This document shows, one piece after another, positions 32,382 through 42,071 of a DNA stretch of 64,000 nt. The stretch covers positions 186,001 through 250,000 of the forward strand of contig NZ_CP094459.1 in the NCBI RefSeq assembly GCF_022809715.1. The letters run 5' to 3'. Below the pieces are notes generated by a model, which saw only the letters and a list, made by a program, of their open reading frames with translations, ran no database searches and had not been told where the DNA came from. The position numbers and the translations under genes are program-made. The first letter of the stretch is position 1. Each line of letters begins with the position of its first letter. The stretch is from Burkholderia pyrrocinia (lineage in GTDB: Bacteria; Pseudomonadota; Gammaproteobacteria; Burkholderiales; Burkholderiaceae).

Positions 32382-34646
32382 ATGACTCTCGATATCACGC
32401 AGTTCTACCAGACCTTTTTCGACGAAGCGGACGAGTTGCTCGCGCAGATGGAGCAGCTTCTGCTGAACCTCGACGTCGACTCGCCCGACCCCGAAGACCT
32501 GGCCGCGATCTTCCGCGCCGCGCATTCGATCAAGGGCGGCGCGGCGACGTTCGGCTTTTCCGCGCTGACCGATACGACGCACATCCTCGAATCGCTCCTC
32601 GACCGCGCGCGCAACCATGAGTTGACGCTGACCAAGGAGATGATCGACGCGTTCCTCGAGACCAAGGACGTGTTGTCCGACCAGCTCGTCGACTACCGCG
32701 CGAGCGCCGAACCGGACGCGGCAGCCGCCGCGACGATCTGCGCGAAGCTCGAACGGCTGAAGGCCGAGAGCGGCGCGGCCGCGCCTGCCGCGCCGGTCGC
32801 CGCTGCTGCCGCACCGGCTGCCCCGGCTGCCCCGGCCGCACCGACCGCGGAGCCCGCCGGCGGCGGCGATCGCGCGCCCGATCATGTGGTCGAGCAGGCC
32901 GTCGCGGCCGCGCATCCGGCGGCCGACGCGGGCGAAGACGGCCCGCACCTGAAGATCACGCTGGCGGGCGTCGACGCGAAGGACCGGGAACTGCTCAGCG
33001 AAGAACTCGGCAACCTCGGCCGGATCGTCGGCCGCGAGGAAGCGGGCGCCGACCTGACGCTGTGGCTCGAATCGGACGTGCCGTCCGACGACATCGTCGC
33101 GGTGTGCTGCTTCGTGATCGACGAAAGCCAGATCCGCATCGCGCACGGCACGGCGCCGGCCGCGCCGGCGGCACCGGCTGCCGCGCAGGACGCCGCTGCA
33201 CCGGCCGCCGAACCGGCTGCCGCCGCGCAACCCGCCGCGCGGGTCGAGGTATTCGCGCCGCAGGCCGCCGCGCCGCAACCGGCCGCACCGGCACCGGCTC
33301 CCGCTCCCGCAGCCGTCGAGCCGGCCGCGGCAACGCAACCGCCGCAGCAACCCCAACGGCCGCAGGCCGAACATGCGGCGCAGGCCGCCGCGCATCACGA
33401 CGACAAGCGCCCGCGCCCGGCCGCCGCGGCCGCATCGGGCGCCGAAGGCAGCTCGATCCGCGTCGGCGTCGAGAAGGTCGACCAGCTGATCAACCTCGTC
33501 GGCGAGCTCGTGATTACGCAGGCGATGCTCGCGGAGACCGCGAGCGCGTTCGATCCGGCGCTGCACGACCGCCTGTTCAACGGGATGGCGCAGCTCGAGC
33601 GCAACGCGCGCGACCTGCAGGAAGCCGTGATGTCGATCCGCATGATGCCGATGGACTACGTGTTCAGCCGCTTCCCGCGGCTCGTGCGCGACCTCGCCGG
33701 CAAGCTCGGCAAGCAGGTCGAGCTCGTCACGTTCGGCCAGGCGACCGAGCTCGACAAGAGCCTGATCGAACGGATCATCGACCCGCTCACGCACCTCGTG
33801 CGCAACAGCCTCGACCACGGGATCGAAACCGTCGACAAGCGCGTCGCCGCCGGCAAGGACGCGGTCGGCCAGCTCGTGCTGTCGGCCGCGCATCACGGCG
33901 GCAACATCGTGATCGAGGTCAGCGACGACGGCGCGGGCCTGAACCGCGAGCGGATCCTCGCGAAGGCCGCGAAGCAGGGCATGCCGGTGTCCGACAACAT
34001 CAGCGACGACGAAGTCTGGCAGCTGATCTTCGCGCCGGGCTTCTCGACCGCCGAGACGGTGACCGACGTGTCGGGCCGCGGCGTCGGGATGGACGTCGTG
34101 AAGCGCAACATCCAGTCGATGGGCGGCCACGTCGAGATCACGTCGCAGGCCGGCCGCGGTACGACCACGCGGATCGTGCTGCCGCTGACGCTCGCGATCC
34201 TCGACGGGATGTCGGTGAAGGTCGGCAGCGAGATCTTCATCCTGCCGCTGAACTTCGTGATGGAGTCGCTGCAGCCGTCGATCGACGACATCTACACGGT
34301 CGGCAACGGCGAGCGCGTGGTGCGCGTGCGCGGCGAATACCTGCCGCTGGTCGCACTGCACGAGGTGTTCTCGGTCGAGGACGCGCGCACCGACCCGACG
34401 CAGGGGATCGTCACGATCATGCAAACCGAGGGGCGCCGCTTCGCAATGCTGATCGACGAACTGGTCGGCCAGCAGCAGGTGGTCGTGAAGAACCTCGAAA
34501 CCAATTATCGCAAGGTGCACGGCATCTCGGCGGCGACCATCCTCGGCGACGGCAGCGTCGCGCTGATCGTCGACGTCGCGGCGCTGAACCGAGAAACCCG
34601 TGCGACGCACGGCGCCCGAGCCGGCGCCGAGCTCGCGATGTTCTGA
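32382..34646 (+). CDS. cheA: chemotaxis sensor histidine kinase CheA
   Basis: A 754-residue kinase. The P1 domain has the phosphorylated His48 in IFRAAHSIKGGAATFGF. After a long Ala/Pro-rich linker and the CheY-binding P2-like region comes a second Ala/Pro linker. The dimerisation domain is RVGVEKVDQLINLVGELVI. The ATP domain follows, with the N box HLVRNSLDHGIE and the G boxes VSDDGAGLNR and GRGVGMDVV. The C-terminal P5 is the CheW-like receptor-coupling domain. It receives receptor signals through CheW and phosphorylates CheY and CheB. The linkers are longer than in E. coli CheA (654 residues). Confidence 0.97.
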   Translation: MTLDITQFYQTFFDEADELLAQMEQLLLNLDVDSPDPEDLAAIFRAAHSIKGGAATFGFSALTDTTHILESLLDRARNHELTLTKEMIDAFLETKDVLSDQLVDYRASAEPDAAAAATICAKLERLKAESGAAAPAAPVAAAAAPAAPAAPAAPTAEPAGGGDRAPDHVVEQAVAAAHPAADAGEDGPHLKITLAGVDAKDRELLSEELGNLGRIVGREEAGADLTLWLESDVPSDDIVAVCCFVIDESQIRIAHGTAPAAPAAPAAAQDAAAPAAEPAAAAQPAARVEVFAPQAAAPQPAAPAPAPAPAAVEPAAATQPPQQPQRPQAEHAAQAAAHHDDKRPRPAAAAASGAEGSSIRVGVEKVDQLINLVGELVITQAMLAETASAFDPALHDRLFNGMAQLERNARDLQEAVMSIRMMPMDYVFSRFPRLVRDLAGKLGKQVELVTFGQATELDKSLIERIIDPLTHLVRNSLDHGIETVDKRVAAGKDAVGQLVLSAAHHGGNIVIEVSDDGAGLNRERILAKAAKQGMPVSDNISDDEVWQLIFAPGFSTAETVTDVSGRGVGMDVVKRNIQSMGGHVEITSQAGRGTTTRIVLPLTLAILDGMSVKVGSEIFILPLNFVMESLQPSIDDIYTVGNGERVVRVRGEYLPLVALHEVFSVEDARTDPTQGIVTIMQTEGRRFAMLIDELVGQQQVVVKNLETNYRKVHGISAATILGDGSVALIVDVAALNRETRATHGARAGAELAMF

Positions 34647-34676
34647 CTCTCGCCATTCAACCGATTGGGGGCAAAC

Positions 34677-35219
34677 GTGTCTGCTGAAGTCCAAATGATT
34701 CATCCGGCCGCGGCGAACGCGGCCAATGCGACAACCGGCCGCCGCGACGCGGCGCAAGGCGACGCGACGGGCCAGGAATTCCTCGTGTTCACGCTCGGCG
34801 ACGAGGAATACGGGATCGACATCCTGAAGGTGCAGGAAATCCGCGGCTACGACAGCGTCACGCGCATCGCGAACGCGCCGGACTTCATCAAGGGCGTGAT
34901 CAACCTGCGCGGCATCATCGTGCCGATCGTCGACATGCGGATCAAGTTCCATCTCGGCCGCGTCGAGTACGACCACCAGACCGTCGTGATCATCCTGAAC
35001 GTCGCGCACCGCGTGGTCGGGATGGTGGTCGACGGCGTGTCGGACGTGCTGACGCTGCAGACCGACCAGATCATGCCGGCGCCGGAATTCGGCGCGACGC
35101 TGACGACCGAGTACCTGACGGGCCTCGGCACGGTCGACGGCCGGATGCTGATCCTGATGGACATCGAGAAGCTGATGTCGAGCCGTGAAATGGCGCTGAT
35201 CGAGACACTCGGCGGGTAA
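34677..35219 (+). CDS. cheW: chemotaxis coupling protein CheW
   Basis: A 180-residue CheW-like SH3-fold protein: [47 protein letters not shown] and [14 protein letters not shown] are the family blocks. It links chemoreceptors to CheA. I chose the GTG at 34677, with a run of five G at 34667-34671, over an in-frame TTG 12 nt upstream. The N-terminal 30 residues are Ala-rich and likely flexible. Confidence 0.95.
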   Translation: MSAEVQMIHPAAANAANATTGRRDAAQGDATGQEFLVFTLGDEEYGIDILKVQEIRGYDSVTRIANAPDFIKGVINLRGIIVPIVDMRIKFHLGRVEYDHQTVVIILNVAHRVVGMVVDGVSDVLTLQTDQIMPAPEFGATLTTEYLTGLGTVDGRMLILMDIEKLMSSREMALIETLGG

Positions 35220-35256
35220 GCGCGCCGCGCGCGCAGGAATTTCGGGAGAATCTGCA

Positions 35257-37227
35257 ATGTTGCATAACTGGTCGATCCGCACGACGCTGACGGCGGTCGG
35301 ACTCATCCTCGTGTGCCTGGCCGCCGCGGTCGGCGGGCTCGGCCTCTACGCGCTCAATCACGCGAGTCGTTCGCTCGATGAGATCGCGCACGTCGACCTG
35401 CCGGCGATCCACACGCTGGACGACACGGCCGCGCACCTGCTGCGCTCACGCGTTGCGCTCGACCGCTTCCGTACGCTGACCGAAGCCGGCAATGCGGCCG
35501 AGGCGGCGAAGGTGCTCGACCGGGCGCAGGAGCTGTATGCGAAGTCGAACCAGAACTGGCAGGCGTTCCAGTCGCTGCCGAAGCTCGGTGTCGAGCAGGC
35601 GCTCCTCGACGAGCTCACCGCCCGCTACACGACGATCATGAAGGAAGGCGTCGAGCCCGAATTTGCCGCGGCGCGCGCGGGCGACATGGCGGCGTACCAC
35701 GCGATTGCCGACGCGAAGATCAGCCCGCTGTTCGTCGCGTTCGACCAGACGGCGGCGGCCGTGATCGCGTCGCTGCAGAAGCGCGCGGAAGAGCGCCGTG
35801 CCGCGACGCAGTCGCAGATCTCGCTGATGGTCGCGCTGATCGCGGCCGGCATCGCGATTGCGTTCGTGGTCGTGATCGCGATCCGCTTCGCGATGCGCGG
35901 GCTGATCGTGAAGCCGCTCGAGGACGCGATCGCGCACTTCGAGCGGATCGCCGGCGGCGATCTCACGCAGCCGGTGAACGTGTCCAGCACGAACGAGATG
36001 GGCCGCCTGTTCGGCGGCATCAAGCGGATGCAGGACGCCGTCACGACGATGGTGCAGTCCGTGCATCGCGGCACCGAATCGATCGACGTCGGCGCGCGCG
36101 AGATCGCGACCGGCAACATCGACCTGTCGCAGCGCACCGAGGAGCAGGCCGCGTCGCTGCAGGAAACCGCATCGAGCATGGAGCAGCTGACGGGCACCGT
36201 GCGGCAGAACGCGGAGAACGCGCGGCAGGCGAGCCAGCTCGCGGTGAACGCGTCGGACATCGCGACGCAGGGCGGCGAGGTGGTCGGCCAGGTCGTGTCG
36301 ACGATGCAGGACATCGCGACGAGTTCGGGCAAGGTCGTCGACATCATCGGCACGATCGAAGGCATCGCGTTCCAGACCAACATCCTCGCGCTGAACGCGG
36401 CGGTCGAAGCCGCGCGTGCGGGCGAGCAGGGCCGCGGCTTCGCGGTGGTCGCGGGCGAGGTGCGCTCGCTTGCGCAGCGCAGCGCGAGCGCCGCGAAGGA
36501 AATCAAGCAGCTGATCGGCGATTCGGCCGAGAAGGTCGACAGCGGGTCGGCGCTCGTCGCGCGCGCGGGCTCGACGATGGACGAGATCGTGCAGGCCGTG
36601 CGCCGCGTGACCGACATCATGGGCGAGATCAGCGCCGCGTCGGAAGAGCAGTCGACCGGCATCGAGCAGGTCAACCGTGCAGTCAGCCAGATGGATTCGG
36701 TCACGCAGCAGAACGCGGCGCTCGTCGAGCAGGCAGCGGCCGCGGCCGCGTCGCTCGAGGAGCAGACGCGCCAGATGAAGGCGATCGTGTCGGGCTGGCG
36801 CGTGACGGGCGGCATCGTGCTCGCGCCGGCGCGCGGCGTCGCGCGGCCGGGCGCGCATGGTTCGGCGAGCGTGCCGGCACTGCCGTCGGAGCCGCGTCGC
36901 GACGCGGCGCCGGTCGCCGCGCTGCCGGCGCCGCAGGCGGCGGCACAACCGGCACGGCGCGCCGCGCCGGGGTCGCATGCGGCCACGTCGGCGGCGGGCG
37001 CAAGCCAAGCGAAGCGCGCGGCGGACTCCGATGCGCGCACGCAGAAGGAAGCACCCGCGTCCCGCGGCGCCGCTGCAGGCGGCTACGGGCCGCGTCTCGC
37101 GAAGTCGGCCGCCGCCCCGGCGGACAAGCCGGCCGCGAAGCCCGCGCTCGTGCGCCCCGCGCTGAACGGCGAGAAGCCGGCGCTGGCCGCGGCCGGCACG
37201 TCCGACGACGACTGGGAGACCTTCTAA
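35257..37227 (+). CDS. tar: methyl-accepting chemotaxis protein (Tar-type)
   Basis: A 656-residue chemoreceptor. TM1 (about 8-30) and TM2 (about 188-212) flank a periplasmic four-helix-bundle ligand domain. A HAMP domain follows (about 213-265). The signalling tip is [35 protein letters not shown]. The Gln/Glu-rich methylation helices are present. The extreme C-terminus is DDDWETF after a long Ala/Pro linker, matching the CheR/CheB-docking pentapeptide NWETF of Tar and Tsr except for Asp in place of Asn. The ligand cannot be told from sequence. Position before cheR fits adaptation. Confidence 0.93.
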   Translation: MLHNWSIRTTLTAVGLILVCLAAAVGGLGLYALNHASRSLDEIAHVDLPAIHTLDDTAAHLLRSRVALDRFRTLTEAGNAAEAAKVLDRAQELYAKSNQNWQAFQSLPKLGVEQALLDELTARYTTIMKEGVEPEFAAARAGDMAAYHAIADAKISPLFVAFDQTAAAVIASLQKRAEERRAATQSQISLMVALIAAGIAIAFVVVIAIRFAMRGLIVKPLEDAIAHFERIAGGDLTQPVNVSSTNEMGRLFGGIKRMQDAVTTMVQSVHRGTESIDVGAREIATGNIDLSQRTEEQAASLQETASSMEQLTGTVRQNAENARQASQLAVNASDIATQGGEVVGQVVSTMQDIATSSGKVVDIIGTIEGIAFQTNILALNAAVEAARAGEQGRGFAVVAGEVRSLAQRSASAAKEIKQLIGDSAEKVDSGSALVARAGSTMDEIVQAVRRVTDIMGEISAASEEQSTGIEQVNRAVSQMDSVTQQNAALVEQAAAAAASLEEQTRQMKAIVSGWRVTGGIVLAPARGVARPGAHGSASVPALPSEPRRDAAPVAALPAPQAAAQPARRAAPGSHAATSAAGASQAKRAADSDARTQKEAPASRGAAAGGYGPRLAKSAAAPADKPAAKPALVRPALNGEKPALAAAGTSDDDWETF

Positions 37228-37230
37228 GCC

Positions 37231-38223
37231 ATGCCGAACGCGCGCGCGCCGTTTCGACCCGATGCACCGGATGCCTCGCCTCGCGCGGGCGAGCCGGGGC
37301 GCGACTTCGCGTTCACCGGCGCGGATTTTGCCCGCATCCGCGCGCTGATCCACCAACGCGCGGGGATCTCGCTGTCCGAGCACAAGCGCGACATGGCGTA
37401 CAGCCGTCTCGCGCGGCGGCTGCGCGCGCGCGGCCTCGACACGTTCCGCGACTACCTCGACCTGCTCGAGCAGGAAGACGATCCGCTCGAGTGGGAGGCG
37501 TTCACCAACGCGCTGACGACCAACCTGACCGCGTTCTTCCGCGAGTCGCATCACTTCCCGATCCTGTCGGAGTTCGTGAAGGGGCGGCCGGCGCCCGTGT
37601 CGGTATGGTGCTCGGCGGCGTCGACCGGCGAGGAGCCGTACTCGATCGCGATCACGCTGATCGAGGCGCTCGGCGAATCGGCGGCGCGCGGCGCGTCGAT
37701 CCTCGCGACCGATCTCGACACGCAGGTGCTCGCGAAGGCGGAAGCCGGCATCTATACGTACGACCAGGTCAAGCACCTGTCGCCCGAGCGGCTGAAGCGC
37801 TTTTTCCTGAAGGGCACGGGCGCGCAGGCCGGCCGCGTGAAGGTGCGTCCCGAGCTGCGCGCGATGATCCGCTTCGAGCAGCTGAACCTGACCGATGCGG
37901 ACTACGGGATCGCGAAGCCGTTCGACGCGATCTTCTGCCGCAACGTGATGATCTATTTCGACAAGCCGACGCAGGGGCAGGTGCTGTCGCGCTTCGAGCC
38001 GCTCGTGAAGCCGGGCGGGCTGCTGTTCGCCGGCCATTCGGAAAACTTCACGTACGTCACGCAGGCGTTCCGCCTGCGCGGGCAGACGGTGTACGAACTG
38101 ACGCGCGACGCCGCGCAGGGTGCGCGGCCGCGTGGCGCGCAGGCGCCCGCGGCGGCCGCCATGCCGTCGCGCGTGCCCGCACGGGCCGCGGACGCCGCGC
38201 CCGCCTATGGAGATCGCGGATGA
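37231..38223 (+). CDS. cheR: chemotaxis protein methyltransferase CheR
   Basis: A 330-residue enzyme. The N-terminal helical domain contains [23 protein letters not shown]. The SAM domain includes [49 protein letters not shown] and [10 protein letters not shown]. It methylates glutamates on chemoreceptors. It lies 3 nt after the receptor stop, and its stop overlaps the cheD ATG as ATGA. The last about 40 residues ([18 protein letters not shown]...) are a disordered extension beyond the usual end. Confidence 0.96.
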   Translation: MPNARAPFRPDAPDASPRAGEPGRDFAFTGADFARIRALIHQRAGISLSEHKRDMAYSRLARRLRARGLDTFRDYLDLLEQEDDPLEWEAFTNALTTNLTAFFRESHHFPILSEFVKGRPAPVSVWCSAASTGEEPYSIAITLIEALGESAARGASILATDLDTQVLAKAEAGIYTYDQVKHLSPERLKRFFLKGTGAQAGRVKVRPELRAMIRFEQLNLTDADYGIAKPFDAIFCRNVMIYFDKPTQGQVLSRFEPLVKPGGLLFAGHSENFTYVTQAFRLRGQTVYELTRDAAQGARPRGAQAPAAAAMPSRVPARAADAAPAYGDRG

Positions 38224-39005
38224 GCGCACTGCCGATCGCGACCAATCGCTATTTCGACAACCACTTCGGCCGTCCCGGCGTGAAGCTGTTGCCGAACGAG
38301 TTCTACACGACGTCCGAGGACATGGTGCTGATGACCGTGCTCGGCTCGTGCGTCGCCGCGTGCCTGCACGACCCGTACGCGGGCATCGGCGGGATGAACC
38401 ACTTCATGCTGCCCGACGACGGCACCGATCCGGGCGCGGCCGCGTCGGAATCGATGCGCTACGGTGCGTATGCGATGGAAGTGCTGATCAACGAGCTGAT
38501 CAAGGCCGGCGGGCGCCGCGAGCGCATCGAGGCGAAGGTGTTCGGCGGCGCGGCCGTGCTGGCCGGGATGACGACCATCAACATCGGCGATCGCAACGCG
38601 GATTTCGTGCGCCGCTACCTCGCGCTCGAGCGCATCCGCATCACGGCGGAAGACCTGCAGGGCGTGCACCCGCGCAAGGTCGCGTTCATGCCGCACACGG
38701 GGCGCGCGATGGTGAAGAAGCTGCGGCTGCAGGTGCCTGGCGTCACCGAGCGCGAAGCCGCGCTCGCGCGCGAGGCCGAGCGCGCCGCACGGCCGCGCGC
38801 GCACGTCGAGCTGTTCGCGGCGAAGCGGCCGGCCGCGCCGCAGCCGGCGCGCCCGCGCATCGAACTGTTCGGCGCGCGCAGCGCGAGCCCGGGCGGCACC
38901 GGCGCGGGCAGTGCCGGCGGCGTGCGGGCGGCGAACCCATATGCCGGGAGCCCGGGCGCCGGAAGCGCGTACGCGGGGAACCTATCGAAAAAGCAGGAGG
39001 CATGA
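38220..39005 (+). CDS. cheD: chemoreceptor glutamine deamidase CheD
   Basis: A 261-residue protein. [16 protein letters not shown] holds the catalytic Cys, and GGMNHFMLP holds the catalytic His of the CheD Cys-His-Thr site. [25 protein letters not shown] is another family block. CheD deamidates receptor glutamines to glutamates, making methylation sites. It overlaps cheR by 4 nt and cheB by 4 nt. The C-terminal 60 residues are Ala/Gly/Pro-rich and not part of the fold. The ATG at 38220 is fixed by the overlap. Confidence 0.95.
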   Translation: MSALPIATNRYFDNHFGRPGVKLLPNEFYTTSEDMVLMTVLGSCVAACLHDPYAGIGGMNHFMLPDDGTDPGAAASESMRYGAYAMEVLINELIKAGGRRERIEAKVFGGAAVLAGMTTINIGDRNADFVRRYLALERIRITAEDLQGVHPRKVAFMPHTGRAMVKKLRLQVPGVTEREAALAREAERAARPRAHVELFAAKRPAAPQPARPRIELFGARSASPGGTGAGSAGGVRAANPYAGSPGAGSAYAGNLSKKQEA

Positions 39006-40093
39006 CCGCAGTGCAGAAGATCAAAGTATTGTGCGTCGACGATTCGGCGCTGATCCGCAGCCTGATGACGGAGATCATCAACAGCCAGCCCGACATGGCG
39101 GTGTGTGCGACCGCACCCGATCCGATCGTCGCGCGCGAGCTCATCAAGCAGCACAACCCCGACGTGCTCACGCTCGACGTCGAAATGCCGCGCATGGACG
39201 GGCTCGACTTCCTCGAGAAGCTGATGCGCCTGCGGCCGATGCCGGTCGTGATGGTGTCGTCGCTGACCGAGCGCGGCTCGGAGATCACGCTGCGCGCGCT
39301 CGAGCTCGGCGCGGTGGATTTCGTCACCAAGCCGCGCGTCGGGATTCGCGACGGGATGCTCGACTACGCGGAAAAGCTCGCCGACAAGATCCGCGCGGCG
39401 TCGCGCGCACGCGTGCGCCAGGCGCCGCAGCCGCAGGCCGCCGCGCGCACGGCGGACAGCCAGGCGGCCGCGCCGATGATCAACAACCCGCTCGTCAGTA
39501 CCGAGAAGCTGATCATCATCGGCGCGTCGACGGGCGGCACCGAGGCGATCCGCGAAGTGCTGACGCCGCTGCCGCCGGATGCGCCGGCGGTGCTGATCGC
39601 GCAGCACATGCCGCCCGGCTTCACGAAATCGTTCGCGCAGCGGCTGAACGGCCTGTGCCGGATCGCGGTGAAGGAAGCCGAGCACGGCGAGCGCGTGCTG
39701 CCGGGCCACGCGTACATCGCGCCGGGCCATGCGCACCTGCTGCTCGCGAGAAGCGGCGCGAACTACATCGCGCAGCTGTCGGACGAGCCGCCGGTGAACC
39801 GTCACCGCCCGTCGGTCGACGTGCTGTTCCGCTCGGCGGCGACGCACGCGGGCAAGAACGCGATCGGCGTGATCCTCACCGGGATGGGCCGCGACGGCGC
39901 GGCCGGCCTGCTGGAAATGAAACGCGCGGGCGCTTACACGTTCGCGCAGGATGAAGCGAGCTGTATCGTGTTCGGGATGCCGCGCGAGGCGATCGCGCTC
40001 GGCGGTGCGGACGAGGTTGTGCCGCTCGCCGACATGAGCCGCCGCGTGATGGCGCGACTGGCGACGATGGGCGACCGCGTGCAGCGCGTGTGA
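39002..40093 (+). CDS. cheB: protein-glutamate methylesterase/deamidase CheB
   Basis: A 363-residue two-domain enzyme. The receiver domain (1-125) has phosphoacceptor Asp59 in [20 protein letters not shown]. The C-terminal methylesterase domain carries the Ser-His-Asp site in [31 protein letters not shown] and [12 protein letters not shown]. Phosphorylation by CheA activates receptor demethylation. The overlap with cheD places them in one translational unit. Confidence 0.97.
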   Translation: MTAVQKIKVLCVDDSALIRSLMTEIINSQPDMAVCATAPDPIVARELIKQHNPDVLTLDVEMPRMDGLDFLEKLMRLRPMPVVMVSSLTERGSEITLRALELGAVDFVTKPRVGIRDGMLDYAEKLADKIRAASRARVRQAPQPQAAARTADSQAAAPMINNPLVSTEKLIIIGASTGGTEAIREVLTPLPPDAPAVLIAQHMPPGFTKSFAQRLNGLCRIAVKEAEHGERVLPGHAYIAPGHAHLLLARSGANYIAQLSDEPPVNRHRPSVDVLFRSAATHAGKNAIGVILTGMGRDGAAGLLEMKRAGAYTFAQDEASCIVFGMPREAIALGGADEVVPLADMSRRVMARLATMGDRVQRV

Positions 40094-40160
40094 ATGGAAT
40101 GTCACGGGGCGCGTGCCACGATACGCGTCCTGACGGAAACGAATCTGGAAAGGAACGACG

Positions 40161-40556
40161 ATGGACAAGAGCATGAAAATCCTGGTGGTGGACGATTTCC
40201 CGACGATGCGCCGGATCGTCCGCAACCTGCTCAAGGAACTGGGCTACACGAACGTCGACGAAGCGGAGGACGGTGCGGCCGGTCTCGCGCGGCTGCGCGG
40301 CGGCGGCTTCGAATTCGTGATCTCGGACTGGAACATGCCGAACCTCGACGGCCTCGCGATGCTGAAGGAAATCCGCGCGGACGCGACGCTCACGCACCTG
40401 CCGGTGCTGATGGTCACGGCCGAGTCGAAGAAGGAGAACATCATCGCGGCCGCGCAGGCGGGCGCGAGCGGCTACGTCGTGAAACCGTTCACGGCCGCGA
40501 CGCTCGACGAGAAGCTGAACAAGATCATCGACAAGATGGCGAAGACCGGGAGCTGA
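40161..40556 (+). CDS. cheY: chemotaxis response regulator CheY (second copy)
   Basis: A 131-residue receiver protein close to E. coli Che[24 protein letters not shown], phosphoacceptor Asp56 in [15 protein letters not shown], Thr86, Tyr105 and Lys108 in YVVKPF. Tyr105 (Tyr106 in E. coli) is the residue tied to motor binding. It likely binds FliM to change the direction of rotation. It immediately precedes cheZ, its phosphatase. A 67-bp gap separates it from cheB; a good ribosome-binding site (GGAAAGGA) precedes the ATG. Confidence 0.96.
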   Translation: MDKSMKILVVDDFPTMRRIVRNLLKELGYTNVDEAEDGAAGLARLRGGGFEFVISDWNMPNLDGLAMLKEIRADATLTHLPVLMVTAESKKENIIAAAQAGASGYVVKPFTAATLDEKLNKIIDKMAKTGS

Positions 40557-40557
40557 C

Positions 40558-41289
40558 GTGAACGAGCCGATCCATGCGGCGCTCGCCGGCGCGGGGTTCA
40601 GTGCCGACAGCCACCCCGAAGGCGCCGATCTCGCGAGCGACCGCATTCTCGCGCGCATCGGCCAGGTCACGCGCGCGCTGCGCGATTCGATGCGCGAGCT
40701 CGGGCTCGACAAGCATGTCGAGCGCGCGGCGGAAGCCGTGCCCGATGCGCGCGACCGGCTGCGCTACGTCGCGACGATGACCGAGCAGGCCGCGGTGCGC
40801 GTGCTGAACGCGATCGAGGTCGCGAAGCCCATGCAGGAGCGCATCCAGAACGAGGCTGAGGCGCTTGACGCGCGTTGGGCGCAGTGGTACGCGGCGCCGA
40901 TCGAGCACGCGGAAGTGCGCGAGCTGATGGACGATACGCGCACGTTCCTGCGCACGCTGCCCGAGTCGACGTCGGCGACCAGCGCGCAGCTGCTCGAGAT
41001 CATGCTCGCGCAGGATTTCCAGGACCTGACCGGGCAGGTGATCAAGAAGATCATGGACATGGTCTACCTGATCGAGCAGCAGCTCCTCACCGTGCTCGTC
41101 GAGAACATCGCGCCCGAGCGGCGCGAGCAGTTCGCGGCCACCGCGGCCGCGCTCGCGGCCGAGCAGATGAGCTCGACCGGCAGCCCGGAGTCGCTGCTGA
41201 ACGGCCCGCAGATCGCGCCGGAAGGCAAGTCCGACGTGGTCCAGGACCAGGGACAGGTCGACGACCTGCTCGCGAGCCTGGGCTTTTGA
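40558..41289 (+). CDS. cheZ: CheY-P phosphatase CheZ
   Basis: A 243-residue helical protein that starts with GTG 1 nt after the cheY stop codon. The central long helix contains [25 protein letters not shown], with the catalytic Gln of CheZ in [11 protein letters not shown]. The extreme C-terminus [11 protein letters not shown] is the CheY-binding peptide. It removes phosphate from CheY to end the signal. It closes the motA-che operon; no clear terminator is seen after it. Confidence 0.95.
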   Translation: MNEPIHAALAGAGFSADSHPEGADLASDRILARIGQVTRALRDSMRELGLDKHVERAAEAVPDARDRLRYVATMTEQAAVRVLNAIEVAKPMQERIQNEAEALDARWAQWYAAPIEHAEVRELMDDTRTFLRTLPESTSATSAQLLEIMLAQDFQDLTGQVIKKIMDMVYLIEQQLLTVLVENIAPERREQFAATAAALAAEQMSSTGSPESLLNGPQIAPEGKSDVVQDQGQVDDLLASLGF

Positions 41290-41551
41290 GCTTGCTGCAG
41301 TGCATCGGCGCGCTCCGTTTCGCGGGGCCGTCCGATGCGCGCGTCACGCCGTTCCCGCCACGTTTTCCCACGCTCGCCGTGCACGCGCGCACCCTGTTCG
41401 GGCTGCGTCGAATTGACACTTCGACACACTCAGCAGGCATACTACGCGTCAGCAGTAATGGAGCGTCATTCGTACGATTTCATATGTTGACCGGCGGCGC
41501 GGGCACGATGGCTGTGCCGCCGGCAACGAAGCCAGTCCCTTGGGGGGGAAC
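41290..41551 (+). promoter_or_regulatory. candidate promoter of the DUF2844-DUF3443 pair
   Basis: TTGACA at 41413-41418 and CATACT at 41438-41443, with a 19-bp spacer. The region holds no gene that I can support. Confidence 0.45.
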
Positions 41552-42055
41552 GTGAAGCTGAAACGCTTGGGCTGGGCCGTCGCACACGCGACGGCTGCAA
41601 TGGGTGTGCTGTGGACCGTCCACGCACACGCGGAACTGGGCGGCGCGCCGATGTCGCCGCCGGCGGACGATCGGGCTGCAACCGTGCGTGCGATGCAGCG
41701 CGCGATGCGTTCGGCCGATGGCGTGCAGACGAGCACGGCCGCCTATACCGTCCGCGAGATCACGCTCGGGTCGGGCACCGTCATCCACGAATACACGTCG
41801 GCCGCCGGCAGCGTGTTCGGTCTCGCATGGCGCGGGCCGACGATGCCGGATCTCGCGTCGCTGCTCGGCAGCTATTTCCCGCAGTACACCGCCGGCGTCC
41901 AGGCGGCGCATGCGGCGCACGGCTGGCGCGCGCCCGTGTCCGTCGACACCAGCGGCCTCGTGATCCGGACGGGCGGCCACATGGGCGCCTTCTCGGGCCA
42001 GGCGTGGCTGCCGGCGGCACTGCCTGCCGGCCTCGCCGGCAACGACATCCAGTGA
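41552..42055 (+). CDS. DUF2844-family exported protein
   Basis: A 167-residue protein read from a GTG preceded by a run of G; a TTG 12 nt upstream is in frame too. The N-terminus MKLKRLGWAVAHATAAMGVLWTVHAHA is a signal peptide, cut before ELGGAP. The mature part includes YTVREITLGSGTVIHEYTSA and GSVFGLAWRGPTMPDLASLLG, typical of DUF2844 as I know it. It is probably periplasmic or surface-located, with no known function. The DUF3443 gene follows after 16 bp, and the pair appears to form an operon. Confidence 0.75.
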   Translation: MKLKRLGWAVAHATAAMGVLWTVHAHAELGGAPMSPPADDRAATVRAMQRAMRSADGVQTSTAAYTVREITLGSGTVIHEYTSAAGSVFGLAWRGPTMPDLASLLGSYFPQYTAGVQAAHAAHGWRAPVSVDTSGLVIRTGGHMGAFSGQAWLPAALPAGLAGNDIQ

Positions 42056-42071
42056 CAGCGGGAGAGCGATC

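Noticed and set aside
30774..35306. Very long open frame on the minus strand opposite motB-cheA-cheW
   Set aside because: It is antisense to well-supported genes. The frame stays open because of GC-rich codon bias, and its translation is Arg/His/Asp-rich with no recognisable domain.
35446..38229. Long minus-strand open frame opposite the chemoreceptor and cheR
   Set aside because: The same GC-bias shadow; no ribosome-binding site or family motif.
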